A model generated the notes under the pieces. It worked only from the letters and a program-made list of their open reading frames with translations. It made no database searches and was not told the DNA's origin. Shown piece after piece: positions 30,091 to 38,349 of a stretch of DNA of 64,000 nt. The stretch comes from JAFDCJ01 sp964527835. GTDB taxonomy: Bacteria; Desulfobacterota; Desulfobacteria; Desulfobacterales; JAFDCJ01. Position numbers and translations under genes: made by a program. Location: the NCBI GenBank assembly GCA_964527835.1, contig CAZGNV010000001.1, positions 62,001 through 126,000 on the forward strand, in the 5' to 3' direction. Each line of letters begins with the position of its first letter. Within the stretch, counting starts at the first letter, position 1.

Positions 30091-30141
30091 GCGCGCGCAA
30101 CATGCATTGTGGCATCGCTTCCGGTATCCATTTGGGGCGCC
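30091..30141. repeat. Half copy of repeat C next to repeat B
   Basis: GCGCGCGCAACATGCATTGT through CCATTTGGGGCGCC matches one arm of the full C element at 51982-52166. The same arrangement, half C and about 21 bp before B, recurs near 40814-40860. Confidence 0.6.
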
Positions 30142-30162
30142 AGCGACGGTGAATAAAAAGGT

Positions 30163-30367
30163 GTGAATTGGCCGGCGCATGATATTTTCTTCCAACCGGT
30201 ATGAAATTAAGCCCTTGCAGCGTGTTCCTTGTTAGGGACGAAGCCCAATCATCGGCTAACTTGAATCAGGCCCGTGCCATTCATCCCAAACAAGGGACAC
30301 TGCGAAAATAAGGAGTTGCTGAGTATCATTCCGGTTTGCAGAAAACACCATCCACCGGCCAATTCAC
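30163..30367 (+). repeat. Dispersed repeat B, copy 1
   Basis: This 205-bp element is bounded by GTGAATTGGCCGG and its exact inverse CCGGCCAATTCAC. Inside, AACCGGTATGA is mirrored by TCATTCCGGTT, and CTTGTTAGGGA by TCCCAAACAAGGG. It can fold almost end to end. Other copies are at 40585-40789 (inverted) and 51719-51924. Confidence 0.82.
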
Positions 30368-30383
30368 TTCAGTTTTTATGAGA

Positions 30384-30442
30384 TGACGGTGCCAAAAAAG
30401 GCTTGCTTAAGCGAAAAAATTCGACTTTTTACGACTTCATCA
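30384..30442. repeat. Dispersed intergenic repeat A, internally deleted copy
   Basis: TGACGGTGCCAAAAAAGGCT followed by the right arm ending CGACTTTTTACGACTTCATCA. It lies directly after a repeat B copy. Confidence 0.75.
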
Positions 30443-30538
30443 TGAGATAGTGTTTGCCATGTTGTTTATGCAACGTTGAGGTTTACAGGCCTGCGCTTAT
30501 TAGGGAGGGATGAAATTTGTCCGGAATTGTTGCCCAAT

Positions 30539-31261
30539 CTACCAGTTCCACTTGGCAAACAGCGCTTCGATCCTGCCGGACTTCACCAGCAGGGGGTAGC
30601 GCTGGTCGAAAATCCGCCGGAGCCGGGCGCCTTTTTTATTGTTGGCAAAGGCCAGGTAGCGGTCCAGCTGCAGGACCTCTTCAACGGTATAGCGGGTCAC
30701 ATCCACGATTTGTCGGTTTAAAACAGCTTCCAGGTCGTTGTGGGAATCCAGGAAAAAATCAATTTCTTTTTTGTCCAGCAACTGCAAAATCGTTTTGCGG
30801 CTTTTGAACTCCTTTTTGATCACCGGCACCTGCAGGTATTCATCAAAGGCCAAGCTCTTGATCCAGGCGACTTTTTTGCCTTCCAGCGATGCCTGCCCCT
30901 GCCACCGGGCGCGCCACCTTTTATCAAAAAGCGCGAATATCAGATCCTTGTCAAAGGGATAGCGGGGGAAAAGCGCACCCTTGATAAGGGCCGGGTAAGC
31001 CCCCACCAGGGCGTCCGCCCGGTTTTGCCTCACAAGGCGAACCGACCGGCTGTAAGGCCGGATAATAAACCGGGTCTTGATGCCCGCCGGTTCGTATACC
31101 GCCCGGAAAATATCCCAGTACAAACCGGTTCCGTCGCGATTGGTGGCATTGGTCCATTCTTCGCTGACCAGAACAATCTCCCGGGGGACATTGCCGGCAA
31201 GGGCGGTATAATGCGCCAGGCAGAGCAAAAAAATCAGGGGGCAAAAAACTGCTCTTCTCAT
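30539..31261 (-). CDS. Periplasmic solute-binding protein (SBP_bac_3-like)
   Basis: This 240-residue exported protein has a signal peptide of about 22 residues (ending TALAG). The fold signature of family 3 solute-binding proteins is visible: GTGLYWDIFRAVYEPAGIKTRF near residues 44-65, the YSRSVRLVRQNRADALVGAYP segment, then DKKEIDFFLDSHNDLEAVL. No transporter permease or ATPase is next to it, so it may act as a stand-alone sensor or binding protein. The double solute-binding histidine kinase gene lies just downstream beyond repeats. A link between them is possible but unproven. Confidence 0.8.
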   Translation of the reverse strand: MRRAVFCPLIFLLCLAHYTALAGNVPREIVLVSEEWTNATNRDGTGLYWDIFRAVYEPAGIKTRFIIRPYSRSVRLVRQNRADALVGAYPALIKGALFPRYPFDKDLIFALFDKRWRARWQGQASLEGKKVAWIKSLAFDEYLQVPVIKKEFKSRKTILQLLDKKEIDFFLDSHNDLEAVLNRQIVDVTRYTVEEVLQLDRYLAFANNKKGARLRRIFDQRYPLLVKSGRIEALFAKWNW

Positions 31262-31491
31262 CTTTCATGTTCTCCTGCGGCGCAGGTTCTGACAAAATCA
31301 GGCAAACCTGCCATCAATGGAGAGCACCGCAATGTTCCGGCTGCCCGATGTTCTGTTGTAACCTTTCTGCCGTTTGCGGTTCACTAAAGCGATCTGCGAG
31401 AAAAAACCTTGCTGAATTCCGGTGCGGTGCTTATAGTGGTGTCATTTAATCAGATCGGCAATTAATTCAAAATCTTTAGCTGGAAATCACC

Positions 31492-31680
31492 ATGGAAAAT
31501 CGCATTCAAACCCTGGAAACGCGACTGAGGGAACTCGAGGAACAGATCAAAGAGGTTCAAAAGCGGCTGCCGGCGCATTCGGTAAAGCCACCGATTATGA
31601 TGGAACTCATAGCCCTTGAAGATGAGCACGAAAACATTTTAAGTGAAATTGCGCAATTGAAGCAGGCCGCAAAAAAATAA
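31492..31680 (+). CDS. Small coiled-coil protein, unknown function
   Basis: This 62-residue charged protein is predicted to be almost wholly helical. The heptad-like stretch RIQTLETRLRELEEQIKEVQ is followed by a Pro-containing hinge (HSVKPPIMMELI) and a second helix (DEHENILSEIAQLKQ). It lacks a signal peptide and cysteines. SlyX-like proteins have a similar make-up, but I cannot assign it. The ATG has only a weak ribosome-binding site. A repeat A copy separates it from the next small gene. Confidence 0.55.
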   Translation: MENRIQTLETRLRELEEQIKEVQKRLPAHSVKPPIMMELIALEDEHENILSEIAQLKQAAKK

Positions 31681-31703
31681 GGCTCACCGGACAGTAATTG
31701 ATA

Positions 31704-31767
31704 ACCCCGGTAAAAGTCATTTTCGAGCCCTTTCAGGCGAGAAAATCGGTTTCTTACGACTTCATCA
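31704..31767. repeat. Dispersed intergenic repeat A, internally deleted copy
   Basis: CCCCGGTAAAAGTCATTTTC on the left and TTCTTACGACTTCATCA on the right match the two ends of the full copy. It lies just upstream of the small zinc-binding protein gene. Confidence 0.7.
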
Positions 31768-31805
31768 AAAATTTTAGGCACTTGGGATTCGGAAAGGAAC
31801 GCAAG

Positions 31806-32015
31806 ATGGGATACTGTGTGAATCACCCGGACAGAGAAACCAGCTATCAATGCATGAAACACGACCTCTATATGTGTGAAGAGTGCCTGGAGTGCCGGGA
31901 TCCGGACATCTATTGCAAATTCCGCTCAGCATGTCCCATTTTTTTCATCACCAAGCGCAAGGGCAGCCTGGATGCGGAACCCGGTGTTAAAGAGGCCAAA
32001 CAGGCTTCCGGTTGA
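31806..32015 (+). CDS. Small Cys/His-rich (B-box-like) zinc-binding protein
   Basis: This 69-residue protein is dominated by a metal-binding pattern: CVNHPDRETSYQC, then H in MKHDLY, CEECLEC and later Cys residues (DIYC, SAC). The order C-x2-H...C-x2-H...C-x2-C-x2-C resembles B-box zinc fingers. A start at 31806 with AAGGAA upstream gives a protein beginning MGYCVNHP; the longer frame would begin inside repeat A. Function is unknown. Such small zinc proteins are probably involved in protein contacts. Confidence 0.65.
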   Translation: MGYCVNHPDRETSYQCMKHDLYMCEECLECRDPDIYCKFRSACPIFFITKRKGSLDAEPGVKEAKQASG

Positions 32016-32033
32016 CCTCTTTGACAGCCGTTT

Positions 32034-32870
32034 TCACACCAGGGCGGACATCTTTTCAGCCACCTCGTCAAAGGCCCGGGTCACCGGGGAATCCTTGTAC
32101 GCCTCCGAATAACAGGTTCCGGAATCCCCACAGGCCACCATTTGCGGGTCAAAGGGGATTTTTCCCAGAAACTGGACCCCCATCTGAAGGGCCGTGCGCT
32201 CACCGCCGCCGTTGCCGAACAGCTGAATCATCTCCCCGCAATGGGGACAGGCAAAACCGCTCATGTTTTCAATCAATCCAAAGATCTTCATGTTGACGGT
32301 CTTGCAGAAATTGATGGATTTGCGAACATCCGCCAGGGCCACCTCCTGGGGGGTGGTCACGATGATGGCCTTGGCATCGGAGATGGTCTGCGCCACGGTC
32401 AACGGTTCGTCACCGGTGCCCGGAGGAGAGTCGATAATCAGAAAATCCAGATCGCCCCAATCCACCTCGCCGATAAACTGCTTAATGGCGGAAAATTTCA
32501 ACGGTCCGCGCCAGATAATGGCGTCATCCTTGTTGGGGGTCAGCGATTCGATGGATATGGCTGCCAGGTTTGATCCATATTGGATGGGGGCCAGTTTTTT
32601 GTTCTGATTGACTTCCGGCATCCCCTGCAGCCCCAGCATGCGCGGCACATCCGGTCCGTGCAGGTCCACGTCCATGATGCCCACGCGATGGCCCCGGTTG
32701 GCCAGGGCGATGGAAAGGTTGACCGAGGTGCTGGTTTTGCCCACCCCGCCCTTTCCGCTCATCACCAGGATTTTATGTTTGATTTTTCCAAGGGACGCGG
32801 TGACTGCGGCGTCCTGTTCGGCCTGCATCTGCTGCGGGCTTTTCGGCATGTTTCCCTGTATGTCCACCAT
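32034..32870 (-). CDS. Mrp/NBP35-family iron-sulfur carrier ATPase
   Basis: This 278-residue cytoplasmic P-loop protein has a deviant Walker A MSGKGGVGKTS (residues about 35-45). VDLHGPDVPRMLGLQG and IDSPPGTGDEP follow as switch regions, and FACPHCG near residue 206 gives a C-x2-C pair that can bind a bridging [4Fe-4S] cluster. Mrp proteins bind and transfer iron-sulfur clusters. It lies in a minus-strand cluster with a NifX/NifB-like cofactor-binding protein and a DUF134 protein, an arrangement common in sulfate-reducing bacteria, which suggests a shared role in metal-cofactor handling. Confidence 0.9.
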   Translation of the reverse strand: MVDIQGNMPKSPQQMQAEQDAAVTASLGKIKHKILVMSGKGGVGKTSTSVNLSIALANRGHRVGIMDVDLHGPDVPRMLGLQGMPEVNQNKKLAPIQYGSNLAAISIESLTPNKDDAIIWRGPLKFSAIKQFIGEVDWGDLDFLIIDSPPGTGDEPLTVAQTISDAKAIIVTTPQEVALADVRKSINFCKTVNMKIFGLIENMSGFACPHCGEMIQLFGNGGGERTALQMGVQFLGKIPFDPQMVACGDSGTCYSEAYKDSPVTRAFDEVAEKMSALV

Positions 32871-32902
32871 TTGTTTTTCACTCCTGTCGTTATTGGATTC
32901 GT

Positions 32903-33265
32903 TTATACCCAGTGCCCTTCCACATCCGCTTGCTCGGCAAGCTCCAATTCACCGTTTTTATACTGCAAGATGGCATCGGCCACCCGTCCCCTGGCGCCGG
33001 TCATAATCTTGACGCCGCCGGCCTGCAGCACCTTGTGGGCCTTGGGACCGCAGTGACCTGAGATCAGCACGTCGACATGGTTGTCGATGATGGTTTTGCC
33101 GGCTTGAATCCCGGCTCCCTGGGGCAAATTGAAATTCTGGGTGTTTTCAACCGCCTCGAATTCCATGGTGTCCGGGTTGACGATGACAAAGTAGGCCGCA
33201 CGCCCAAACCGCGGGTCAATGTCGGATTCAAGCTCTTTGCCCGTCGATGTGACTGCTACTCTCAT
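32903..33265 (-). CDS. NifX/NifB-type molybdenum-iron cofactor-binding domain protein
   Basis: This protein of about 120 residues consists of a single dinitrogenase iron-molybdenum cofactor-binding domain. Landmarks are MRVAVTSTGKELESDIDPRFG at the start, FEAVENTQN, GAGIQAGKTIIDNHVDVLISGHCGPKA and ARGRVADAI. No nitrogenase genes are nearby, and stand-alone copies are common in anaerobes, where they are thought to bind metal-sulfur clusters. The ATG at 33265 follows AAGGAG at slightly long spacing; a TTG at 33292 would overlap that site. It is 32 bp upstream of the mrp-like gene and probably cotranscribed. Confidence 0.85.
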   Translation of the reverse strand: MRVAVTSTGKELESDIDPRFGRAAYFVIVNPDTMEFEAVENTQNFNLPQGAGIQAGKTIIDNHVDVLISGHCGPKAHKVLQAGGVKIMTGARGRVADAILQYKNGELELAEQADVEGHWV

Positions 33266-33420
33266 AATGGTGACGATCTCCTTGCTTTTCAAGGGTTTAA
33301 ATTGATGAAGCCAGAAATTGTTACGCCCGGCGGATTTTCTTTTATAAATAACTTTTATTTTATATATTTCAAAATGTTATATATTAAAATATTAAGTGTT
33401 GCTTTATGATAATCAATCTT

Positions 33421-33846
33421 TTATTGCGCTCTTTTTCTTCCCAGCCGATAGAAATCTTTTTTTCCGCACATCGGGCACCCCGTTGGCCTTCCGGTGCCGG
33501 AGGCTTCTTCCCACTGGTGGTCGCAGCTATTGCAGCAAAAAATGCGGGCTTGTTCAATGAGCTTGTAATTACCGCCTTCCACGTTGATGGCCTTGCCGTT
33601 AATCAGGGCATCGGCCACCGCCCTGCGGGCCCGCTGGATGATGCGGCCGAAAGTCGCCCGGGACACTCCCATCCGGCGCCCGGCCTCTTCGTGGGACATT
33701 CCCAGCAGGTCAGACAGCCGGATGGCCTCCCGTTCGTCAACGGTAAGGGCGACTTCCTCCAGATCGATCATGGGGATTCCCCGCGGTTTGAAGTAGCTGA
33801 TTTCGGGGTTGAAGGCCACCATGCGGTCTTTTCGCGGGCGAACCAT
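33421..33846 (-). CDS. DUF134 predicted DNA-binding protein
   Basis: This 141-residue protein has a helix-turn-helix (EREAIRLSDLLGMSHEEAGRRMGVSRATFGRI, residues about 38-68) resembling sigma factor region 4. A C-terminal zinc ribbon follows (FCCNSCDHQWEE and then GCPMCGKKDF, two C-x2-C knuckles). It begins with the family's conserved MVRPRKDRMV-type start. DUF134 proteins are putative regulators often found beside NifX-like and Mrp proteins. This gene is 155 bp upstream of them on the same strand, separated by an AT-rich stretch that may hold its own promoter, so it could regulate that pair. Confidence 0.85.
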   Translation of the reverse strand: MVRPRKDRMVAFNPEISYFKPRGIPMIDLEEVALTVDEREAIRLSDLLGMSHEEAGRRMGVSRATFGRIIQRARRAVADALINGKAINVEGGNYKLIEQARIFCCNSCDHQWEEASGTGRPTGCPMCGKKDFYRLGRKRAQ

Positions 33847-34005
33847 CGGTACTCCTTTATGAGAATATACTCAAAAAAATAAATTAGATATTAACGGACC
33901 CATTGTCAAGGGATTTAGCGTTAAAAAAATAAAGAATTTTAATTAAAAGCCGATATTCAATACAGGGATGCAATTGCGATTTTTCCCGCCGCGGCAAAGG
34001 GCAAT

Positions 34006-34434
34006 ATGAGCACACAGACGAAAACCGCAAAAAAATATAATGTCATCATCGCCAAGTTGTTTCAGGTGGTTATCAATCTTGGTGAAGAGCAGCAGCAGGC
34101 CCTGCTGCGTTTTGCCGAAGAACTGCTGGTCAATGAAAAGCGGGCGGATGTCAGGATGTCGTGCCATATCCCGGTCAACTATGCCGTTTATGACCGCGTG
34201 TACACCGATCATGTCAAAAACATCAGCCCCAGCGGATTGTTTATCCAGACCCGGCGTCCCTTGCTCGTCGGAGACGTGGTCACGATGACGTTTCGGCTGG
34301 AAGGTCTCAAAAAACCGCTCGCTCTCAAAGGTGAAATCACCCAGGCAACCCGCGAAGGGGTTGGAGTGGAATTTACGGATATCAGCCCCGAAACTGAAGC
34401 GGTGCTGCGCGCGCTATTGCGCCAGCTCAAATAA
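34006..34434 (+). CDS. PilZ-domain protein
   Basis: This 142-residue protein has an N-terminal helical part (QVVINLGEEQQQALLRFAEELL) and a PilZ domain. The cyclic-di-GMP-binding residues are present: RADVR (R-x3-R, near residues 47-51) and NISPSGLFIQT (the D/N-x-S-x2-G motif). PilZ proteins respond to cyclic di-GMP, and an HD-GYP phosphodiesterase is encoded about 9 kb upstream. The target process cannot be named. There is no signal peptide. The ATG follows a GGGCAAT stretch with weak ribosome-binding complementarity. Confidence 0.82.
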   Translation: MSTQTKTAKKYNVIIAKLFQVVINLGEEQQQALLRFAEELLVNEKRADVRMSCHIPVNYAVYDRVYTDHVKNISPSGLFIQTRRPLLVGDVVTMTFRLEGLKKPLALKGEITQATREGVGVEFTDISPETEAVLRALLRQLK

Positions 34435-34462
34435 TAAGCCGCCGCTGAAAACCAAGCAAACA

Positions 34463-34864
34463 TCAAGATCGCTGCAGGTTGATTTCCGAGATCTGATCGT
34501 TTAATGTCCAGAAATCATAGATAATTCCGATTCCGAAAAGTCCGCCTGTCAGCAGATAGATAATCGCGCTGATCCACTTTCCCAGGTACATCCGGTGAAT
34601 CCCGAACAGACCGAAAAATGTCAACAGGATCCAGGCCAGATTATAGTCGATCTGACCCGCGGCAAAACGCAGGTCCGCCCGCCGGTCCATGGAAGGAATC
34701 AGAAACAGATCGACAAACCAGCCGATGAAAAACAGGCCCAGGGTAAAAAAATAAATGGTCCCGGAAACCGGATAACCGAAATAAAATCGGTGGGAGCCGG
34801 TAAATCCGAAAAGCCACAAAACATAGCCAATGGACTTTCTGTGAGTGTCGGGGGTTGTTCTCAA
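34463..34864 (-). CDS. TM2-domain membrane protein with duplicated TM2 unit
   Basis: This 133-residue integral membrane protein has two TM2-like units: GFTGSHRFYFGYPVSG with a following helix ending FFIGWFVDLFLIP, and FGLFGIHRMYLGKWIS ending GGLFGIGIIYDFWTL. Each unit is two membrane helices with a short turn and the G-x-H-R-x-Y-x-G signature. Function is unknown. Doubling of the unit in one polypeptide is mildly unusual. Confidence 0.8.
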   Translation of the reverse strand: MRTTPDTHRKSIGYVLWLFGFTGSHRFYFGYPVSGTIYFFTLGLFFIGWFVDLFLIPSMDRRADLRFAAGQIDYNLAWILLTFFGLFGIHRMYLGKWISAIIYLLTGGLFGIGIIYDFWTLNDQISEINLQRS

Positions 34865-34892
34865 AGCATGTGCTCCTCCTTATGTTCAACAC

Positions 34893-35669
34893 CTATTGCT
34901 TGCCCGGCGGTTTTTGCCGGGAAGGGTTCCAGCGAATCACCTGCTTCTTGAAATCAATTGTATACTGGACATTTTTCAGGAAATTCATGCCCAGCAAGCC
35001 ATCATAGCCGATGTTGTCACCTTCGTGGGCGATAATGAGCACCAGCGCATTTTCCTGGTTGTGGGGTCCCACTTTAAAGAAGCTGACCCTGCCAAACTCA
35101 GCGTAAATATTCTGACCGCCTGCCAGCCGGGCCAGCCCTTTTTGGATCGCCACAATATGGAGTTGATCCGCAAGGGCGCGATGCAACACAATCTGGGAGG
35201 CGCCGGTATCCAGCAGCAAACGGGCTTGCACCTCTATTCCGTGATTGCCGATGGTTACCGGCACAATGACGCGATTGCCGTCGAGCATGATCCGGGTTTC
35301 GCTTTTTTTCAACAGGGCTTGCCGGGCTCTTTCGGCCTCTTTTTGCCGTTGTTCTTCCTCCATCCGCTGGGCTTCCTGCAGCTGTTCGACCAACTGCCGC
35401 TGGTGCTCCGCCTCTTTTTCCTGCTGCAGCCGCTGTTCTTTTTCCAGGGCCCGGGCCCGTTGCGCCGCCGGCAGATCGTCATATTTCTCCCTGTAGACGT
35501 TCACCTTCGGCCGGTATTTTTCCGGAATCTTGGAAAGGTCATCCACGTAAAAGATCCTTCCCTGGTCATCGACATACCGATAAAATTCGGCCTGCAACTC
35601 GGCCGGGAAACACACCCAGCCCATTGCCAGGATCAAACCCAGACAAAGAGCGTTAATTATCTGTTGCAT
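34893..35669 (-). CDS. Exported retropepsin-like aspartic protease with DUF4124-like N-terminus
   Basis: This 258-residue protein has a signal peptide (residues about 1-27). A short DUF4124-like stretch follows (FYRYVDDQGRIFYVDDLSKIP), then a long Arg/Glu/Gln-rich coiled coil (about 70-120) and a C-terminal retropepsin-like domain with the catalytic LLLDTGAS (about residue 153) and DGLLGMNFL. A single D-T-G per chain implies an active dimer. Family members are poorly characterised periplasmic proteases. The coiled coil could drive pairing of the two halves of the active site. Confidence 0.8.
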   Translation of the reverse strand: MQQIINALCLGLILAMGWVCFPAELQAEFYRYVDDQGRIFYVDDLSKIPEKYRPKVNVYREKYDDLPAAQRARALEKEQRLQQEKEAEHQRQLVEQLQEAQRMEEEQRQKEAERARQALLKKSETRIMLDGNRVIVPVTIGNHGIEVQARLLLDTGASQIVLHRALADQLHIVAIQKGLARLAGGQNIYAEFGRVSFFKVGPHNQENALVLIIAHEGDNIGYDGLLGMNFLKNVQYTIDFKKQVIRWNPSRQKPPGKQ

Positions 35670-35737
35670 ATCACACCAAACTGTCTGCGCAGGCCCGTCA
35701 GACTGTTAAAACAGTGCAGACAGGCATCGCCAGCGCT

Positions 35738-35762
35738 GCCAAAATGCTTATTGTGCGGCGCC
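35738..35762. repeat. Solo end of repeat C
   Basis: GCCAAAATGCTTATTGTGCGGCGCC matches the outer end of the C element at 52143-52166, with one base changed. Only the end is present. Confidence 0.4.
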
Positions 35763-35771
35763 AATCGCAAT

Positions 35772-37193
35772 CTACGACTTATCCAGCCAGTGCGCAATTG
35801 AATTGGCATAGTATGACAGGATGTCATGCTCCTCGGGAACAGCCCTGTAAACCCCGTCGGTTTCAGTTACCAGCCTTCTGAGCGTCAGCATGTTCAAGGC
35901 GTTTAAAATGGTTTCCACGCGGCTGCTGCGTGTGGTCAGATAAATGGGCGCCCCCCGGGCCTGAAGTTGCTCAATCAGCCGGTCCGCCCGTATTTCAACC
36001 TCGGATGCGCTGATCCCGGCGGGTCCGGCTTCCTTCATCACGGCGCTGACCAGCGGCACCGGCAGCACCGGAATCACTTTTTGAATATCCGCCATGAGAT
36101 GGCGGGCAATTTTTTCTATTTCCTCAAACCGGGCATCGCGCGGCATGCGGCTGAAATCGATACTGCGCTGCCGGCAGTATTCGCGCATGGAAAGCTGGGG
36201 GCCAAAATTGACGCAGGCATAGCCGAATCGCTGCCAGCGGCTGATGGCCATCATGACAAGACTGCGCAGGATAAACCGAACAGTGGTTCTGGCAGCGAAC
36301 CATCGGCTGCGTTTCGGGGCCGTGGGATCCAGGGCGCGCAGCAGACTGCGGTCTTCCAGGGTTCGGTCATAATTGATGCCCACCGTGATGAATACAATAT
36401 CCCGGTCCTGTTGAGGTGCGTAATTGCGCAGCATGTAATCCAGAATTCCCAGTTTTGGATCCTGCAGCAAACCGTCGCGACTGAGACCGCCTTCGGGGAA
36501 AACCGCCTGGCAGACGCCTTCGCGGGTGGCCATGTAAATATAGCGCTCCAGCACCCGCCGATACAGGGGATTGCCCGATTTGCGGCGCACAAAATAGGCC
36601 CCCATGGCCCGGATCAGGGTTTGCAGCGGCCAGATTCTGGCCCACTCGCCAACCGCATACGACAGGGCTGTTTTTTCCGCCGCCAGAAAGGCCACCAGGA
36701 TATAGTCCATGTTGCTGCGGTGATTCATTACCAGAACCACGGCCGCCTCGGGATCCACCTGATTGAGCTGCTCGTTGTCAACCAGGCCGATGCGCACCCG
36801 GTAAAGCAGTTTGGCAATTTTCTTCGCCAGCCAGTATCCGAGGCGAAAATAAAGATAGGCATTAAACGAGGGGACAATCTCCCTGGCATAGGACATCGCT
36901 TCAGCCTGAACCACTTCCCGGGGGTATTTTTGCTCTTCGGCCTTTTGCTCGACAGCCTCGAGGACCTTGGGATCATAGGCCAGCCGATCGATGAGCACCT
37001 GCCGTTTGGTAATCTGGAAGGGCTTTATCTTGACGTCCAGGCGGGTGCTGATTTCATCGATCACCCGGTTAATGCGCCGCCGCAAAAACCAGCGCGTGCT
37101 GGGAATCAGCACGCGATCCAGTATCGCCCACAGGGCCGCGGCCAGCAAAATCAAAAACAGCCAGATAGATATGGTGATTTCAGCGCCCGGCAT
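35772..37193 (-). CDS. PlsB-like glycerolipid acyltransferase
   Basis: This 473-residue protein has an N-terminal membrane segment (IWLFLILLAAALWAIL) and an acyltransferase domain. The catalytic motif is NHRSNMDY (HRSxxDY form, as in PlsB glycerol-3-phosphate acyltransferases rather than the HxxxxD of PlsC-only proteins). Motif III is FPEGGLSRDG, and VGINYD lies between them and the C-terminal part. It would attach a fatty acyl group to a glycerol-phosphate-type acceptor at the inner membrane. It is shorter than E. coli PlsB (about 807 residues). The larE gene overlaps its start by 14 bp. Confidence 0.83.
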   Translation of the reverse strand: MPGAEITISIWLFLILLAAALWAILDRVLIPSTRWFLRRRINRVIDEISTRLDVKIKPFQITKRQVLIDRLAYDPKVLEAVEQKAEEQKYPREVVQAEAMSYAREIVPSFNAYLYFRLGYWLAKKIAKLLYRVRIGLVDNEQLNQVDPEAAVVLVMNHRSNMDYILVAFLAAEKTALSYAVGEWARIWPLQTLIRAMGAYFVRRKSGNPLYRRVLERYIYMATREGVCQAVFPEGGLSRDGLLQDPKLGILDYMLRNYAPQQDRDIVFITVGINYDRTLEDRSLLRALDPTAPKRSRWFAARTTVRFILRSLVMMAISRWQRFGYACVNFGPQLSMREYCRQRSIDFSRMPRDARFEEIEKIARHLMADIQKVIPVLPVPLVSAVMKEAGPAGISASEVEIRADRLIEQLQARGAPIYLTTRSSRVETILNALNMLTLRRLVTETDGVYRAVPEEHDILSYYANSIAHWLDKS

Positions 37194-38022
37194 GGCCCTG
37201 CCCCTTCATATCCGCATCCAGATCCCGGTTCATGCTGCCCTGCACATACCCTTCGAGGTCTGCAGCCACATGACTGAATCCAATGCGTTTGAGTTCAACC
37301 ACGATTTTTTCCCGCAGGTCCTGTTCAAACAGCAATTGCATGTCACGGGAATCGACCTCGATTCTGGCCGTCAGGCCGTGATGCCGGACCCGGCAGGTAC
37401 GGAATCCGAGACCCAGAATGACATCTTCGGCCCGCTCCACCATATCCAGGGCGCTGCGCGTGATCGGCGTTCCGTAGGGAATGCGCGAGGCCAGGCAGGC
37501 CATGGAGGGCTTGTTCCAGGTGTTTAAATTCATTGCCCGGGAAAACCGTCGGATATCATCTTTGCCCAGCCCCGCATCCACCAGGGGAGCGGCCACTGCC
37601 ATCTCTTCGGCAGCCTTCAGGCCGGGCCGGTAATCACCGAGATCATCCAGGTTGGCGCCGTGGGCCACCCGGGAAATGCCCATTTGGGAGGCAATGTCTA
37701 ATATCTGGGCCATGACGTGCTTTTTGCAGATGTAGCAGCGATCTTGGGGATTGGCCACAAAGGCGGGCAACTGCATTTCGCCGGAGGGCACGATCAGGTG
37801 TTCAACGCCTAGCCGGCGCGCAAACTCGGCGGCCGCCTTTTTTTCGCGCACCGGATGCACCGGTGATTCGGCGGTAATCGCCACCACCCGACCGGCAACC
37901 GCCTGGCAGGCGACAGCCAGCAGAAACGAGCTGTCGACTCCTCCCGAAAACGCCACCACCAGGGAGTCGAAGCGTTTCAACGCCCCGACCAGCGCTTTGA
38001 ATTTGCCATCGGTGATATCCAT
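37180..38022 (-). CDS. larE: LarE-type ATP-dependent sacrificial sulfur transferase
   Basis: This 280-residue cytoplasmic protein of the PP-loop family helps make the nickel-pincer nucleotide of lactate racemase. The PP-loop AFSGGVDSSFLL is at residues 24-35. GANLDDLGDYRPGLKAAEE follows near 140 and KPSMACLASRIPYGTPIT near 177, with the Cys that in Lactobacillus LarE donates its sulfur. It overlaps the downstream acyltransferase gene by 14 bp, so it is probably translationally coupled to it although their functions differ. A LarA-like enzyme is encoded at 13024-14310; other lar genes are not seen here. Confidence 0.9.
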   Translation of the reverse strand: MDITDGKFKALVGALKRFDSLVVAFSGGVDSSFLLAVACQAVAGRVVAITAESPVHPVREKKAAAEFARRLGVEHLIVPSGEMQLPAFVANPQDRCYICKKHVMAQILDIASQMGISRVAHGANLDDLGDYRPGLKAAEEMAVAAPLVDAGLGKDDIRRFSRAMNLNTWNKPSMACLASRIPYGTPITRSALDMVERAEDVILGLGFRTCRVRHHGLTARIEVDSRDMQLLFEQDLREKIVVELKRIGFSHVAADLEGYVQGSMNRDLDADMKGQGHAGR

Positions 38023-38349
38023 AACATTCCGTTTTTACAATGATATTGTTTATAATAACAAATAATTAGTTCACTAAAACCCAGGATGGCCTGTACTGAA
38101 CAAGCCCAACATGTAGCGTCATTGCCCATTTACCTCTTGCCGTGTTGCTTATGGGCGCAGCAACTTTGGGGTTTACAAAAATGACGCGATTCTTTATAGA
38201 TGAAGCGGCCTGCCGGCAGCAGATGACGCCTGCCGGTTCCATTATATGCGAAACGGTTTCATATTCAAAGCAGTTTTATGCTCTGGACCTGCAGCCGGCT
38301 GCCCGCGGGGTCTGCCTGCTCGCGGCCAATGCCAACGACAAGGTAATCA
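38023..38349. other. Divergent intergenic region upstream of the oligopeptide-type transporter
   Basis: About 330 bp separate larE (minus) and the solute-binding protein gene (plus). A short inverted pair GCCTGCCGGCAG / CTGCCGGT-like lies near 38208-38236. The plus-strand frame from 38142 overlaps the transporter gene and is not supported. No promoter was identified with confidence. Confidence 0.35.

Larger units (their letters stand above)
30016..30538. other. Repeat-rich intergenic region
   Basis: This gap of about 520 bp is almost filled by a C-type half repeat (30091-30141), a repeat B core (30163-30367) and a repeat A half (30384-30442). No gene is seen. Confidence 0.6.
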
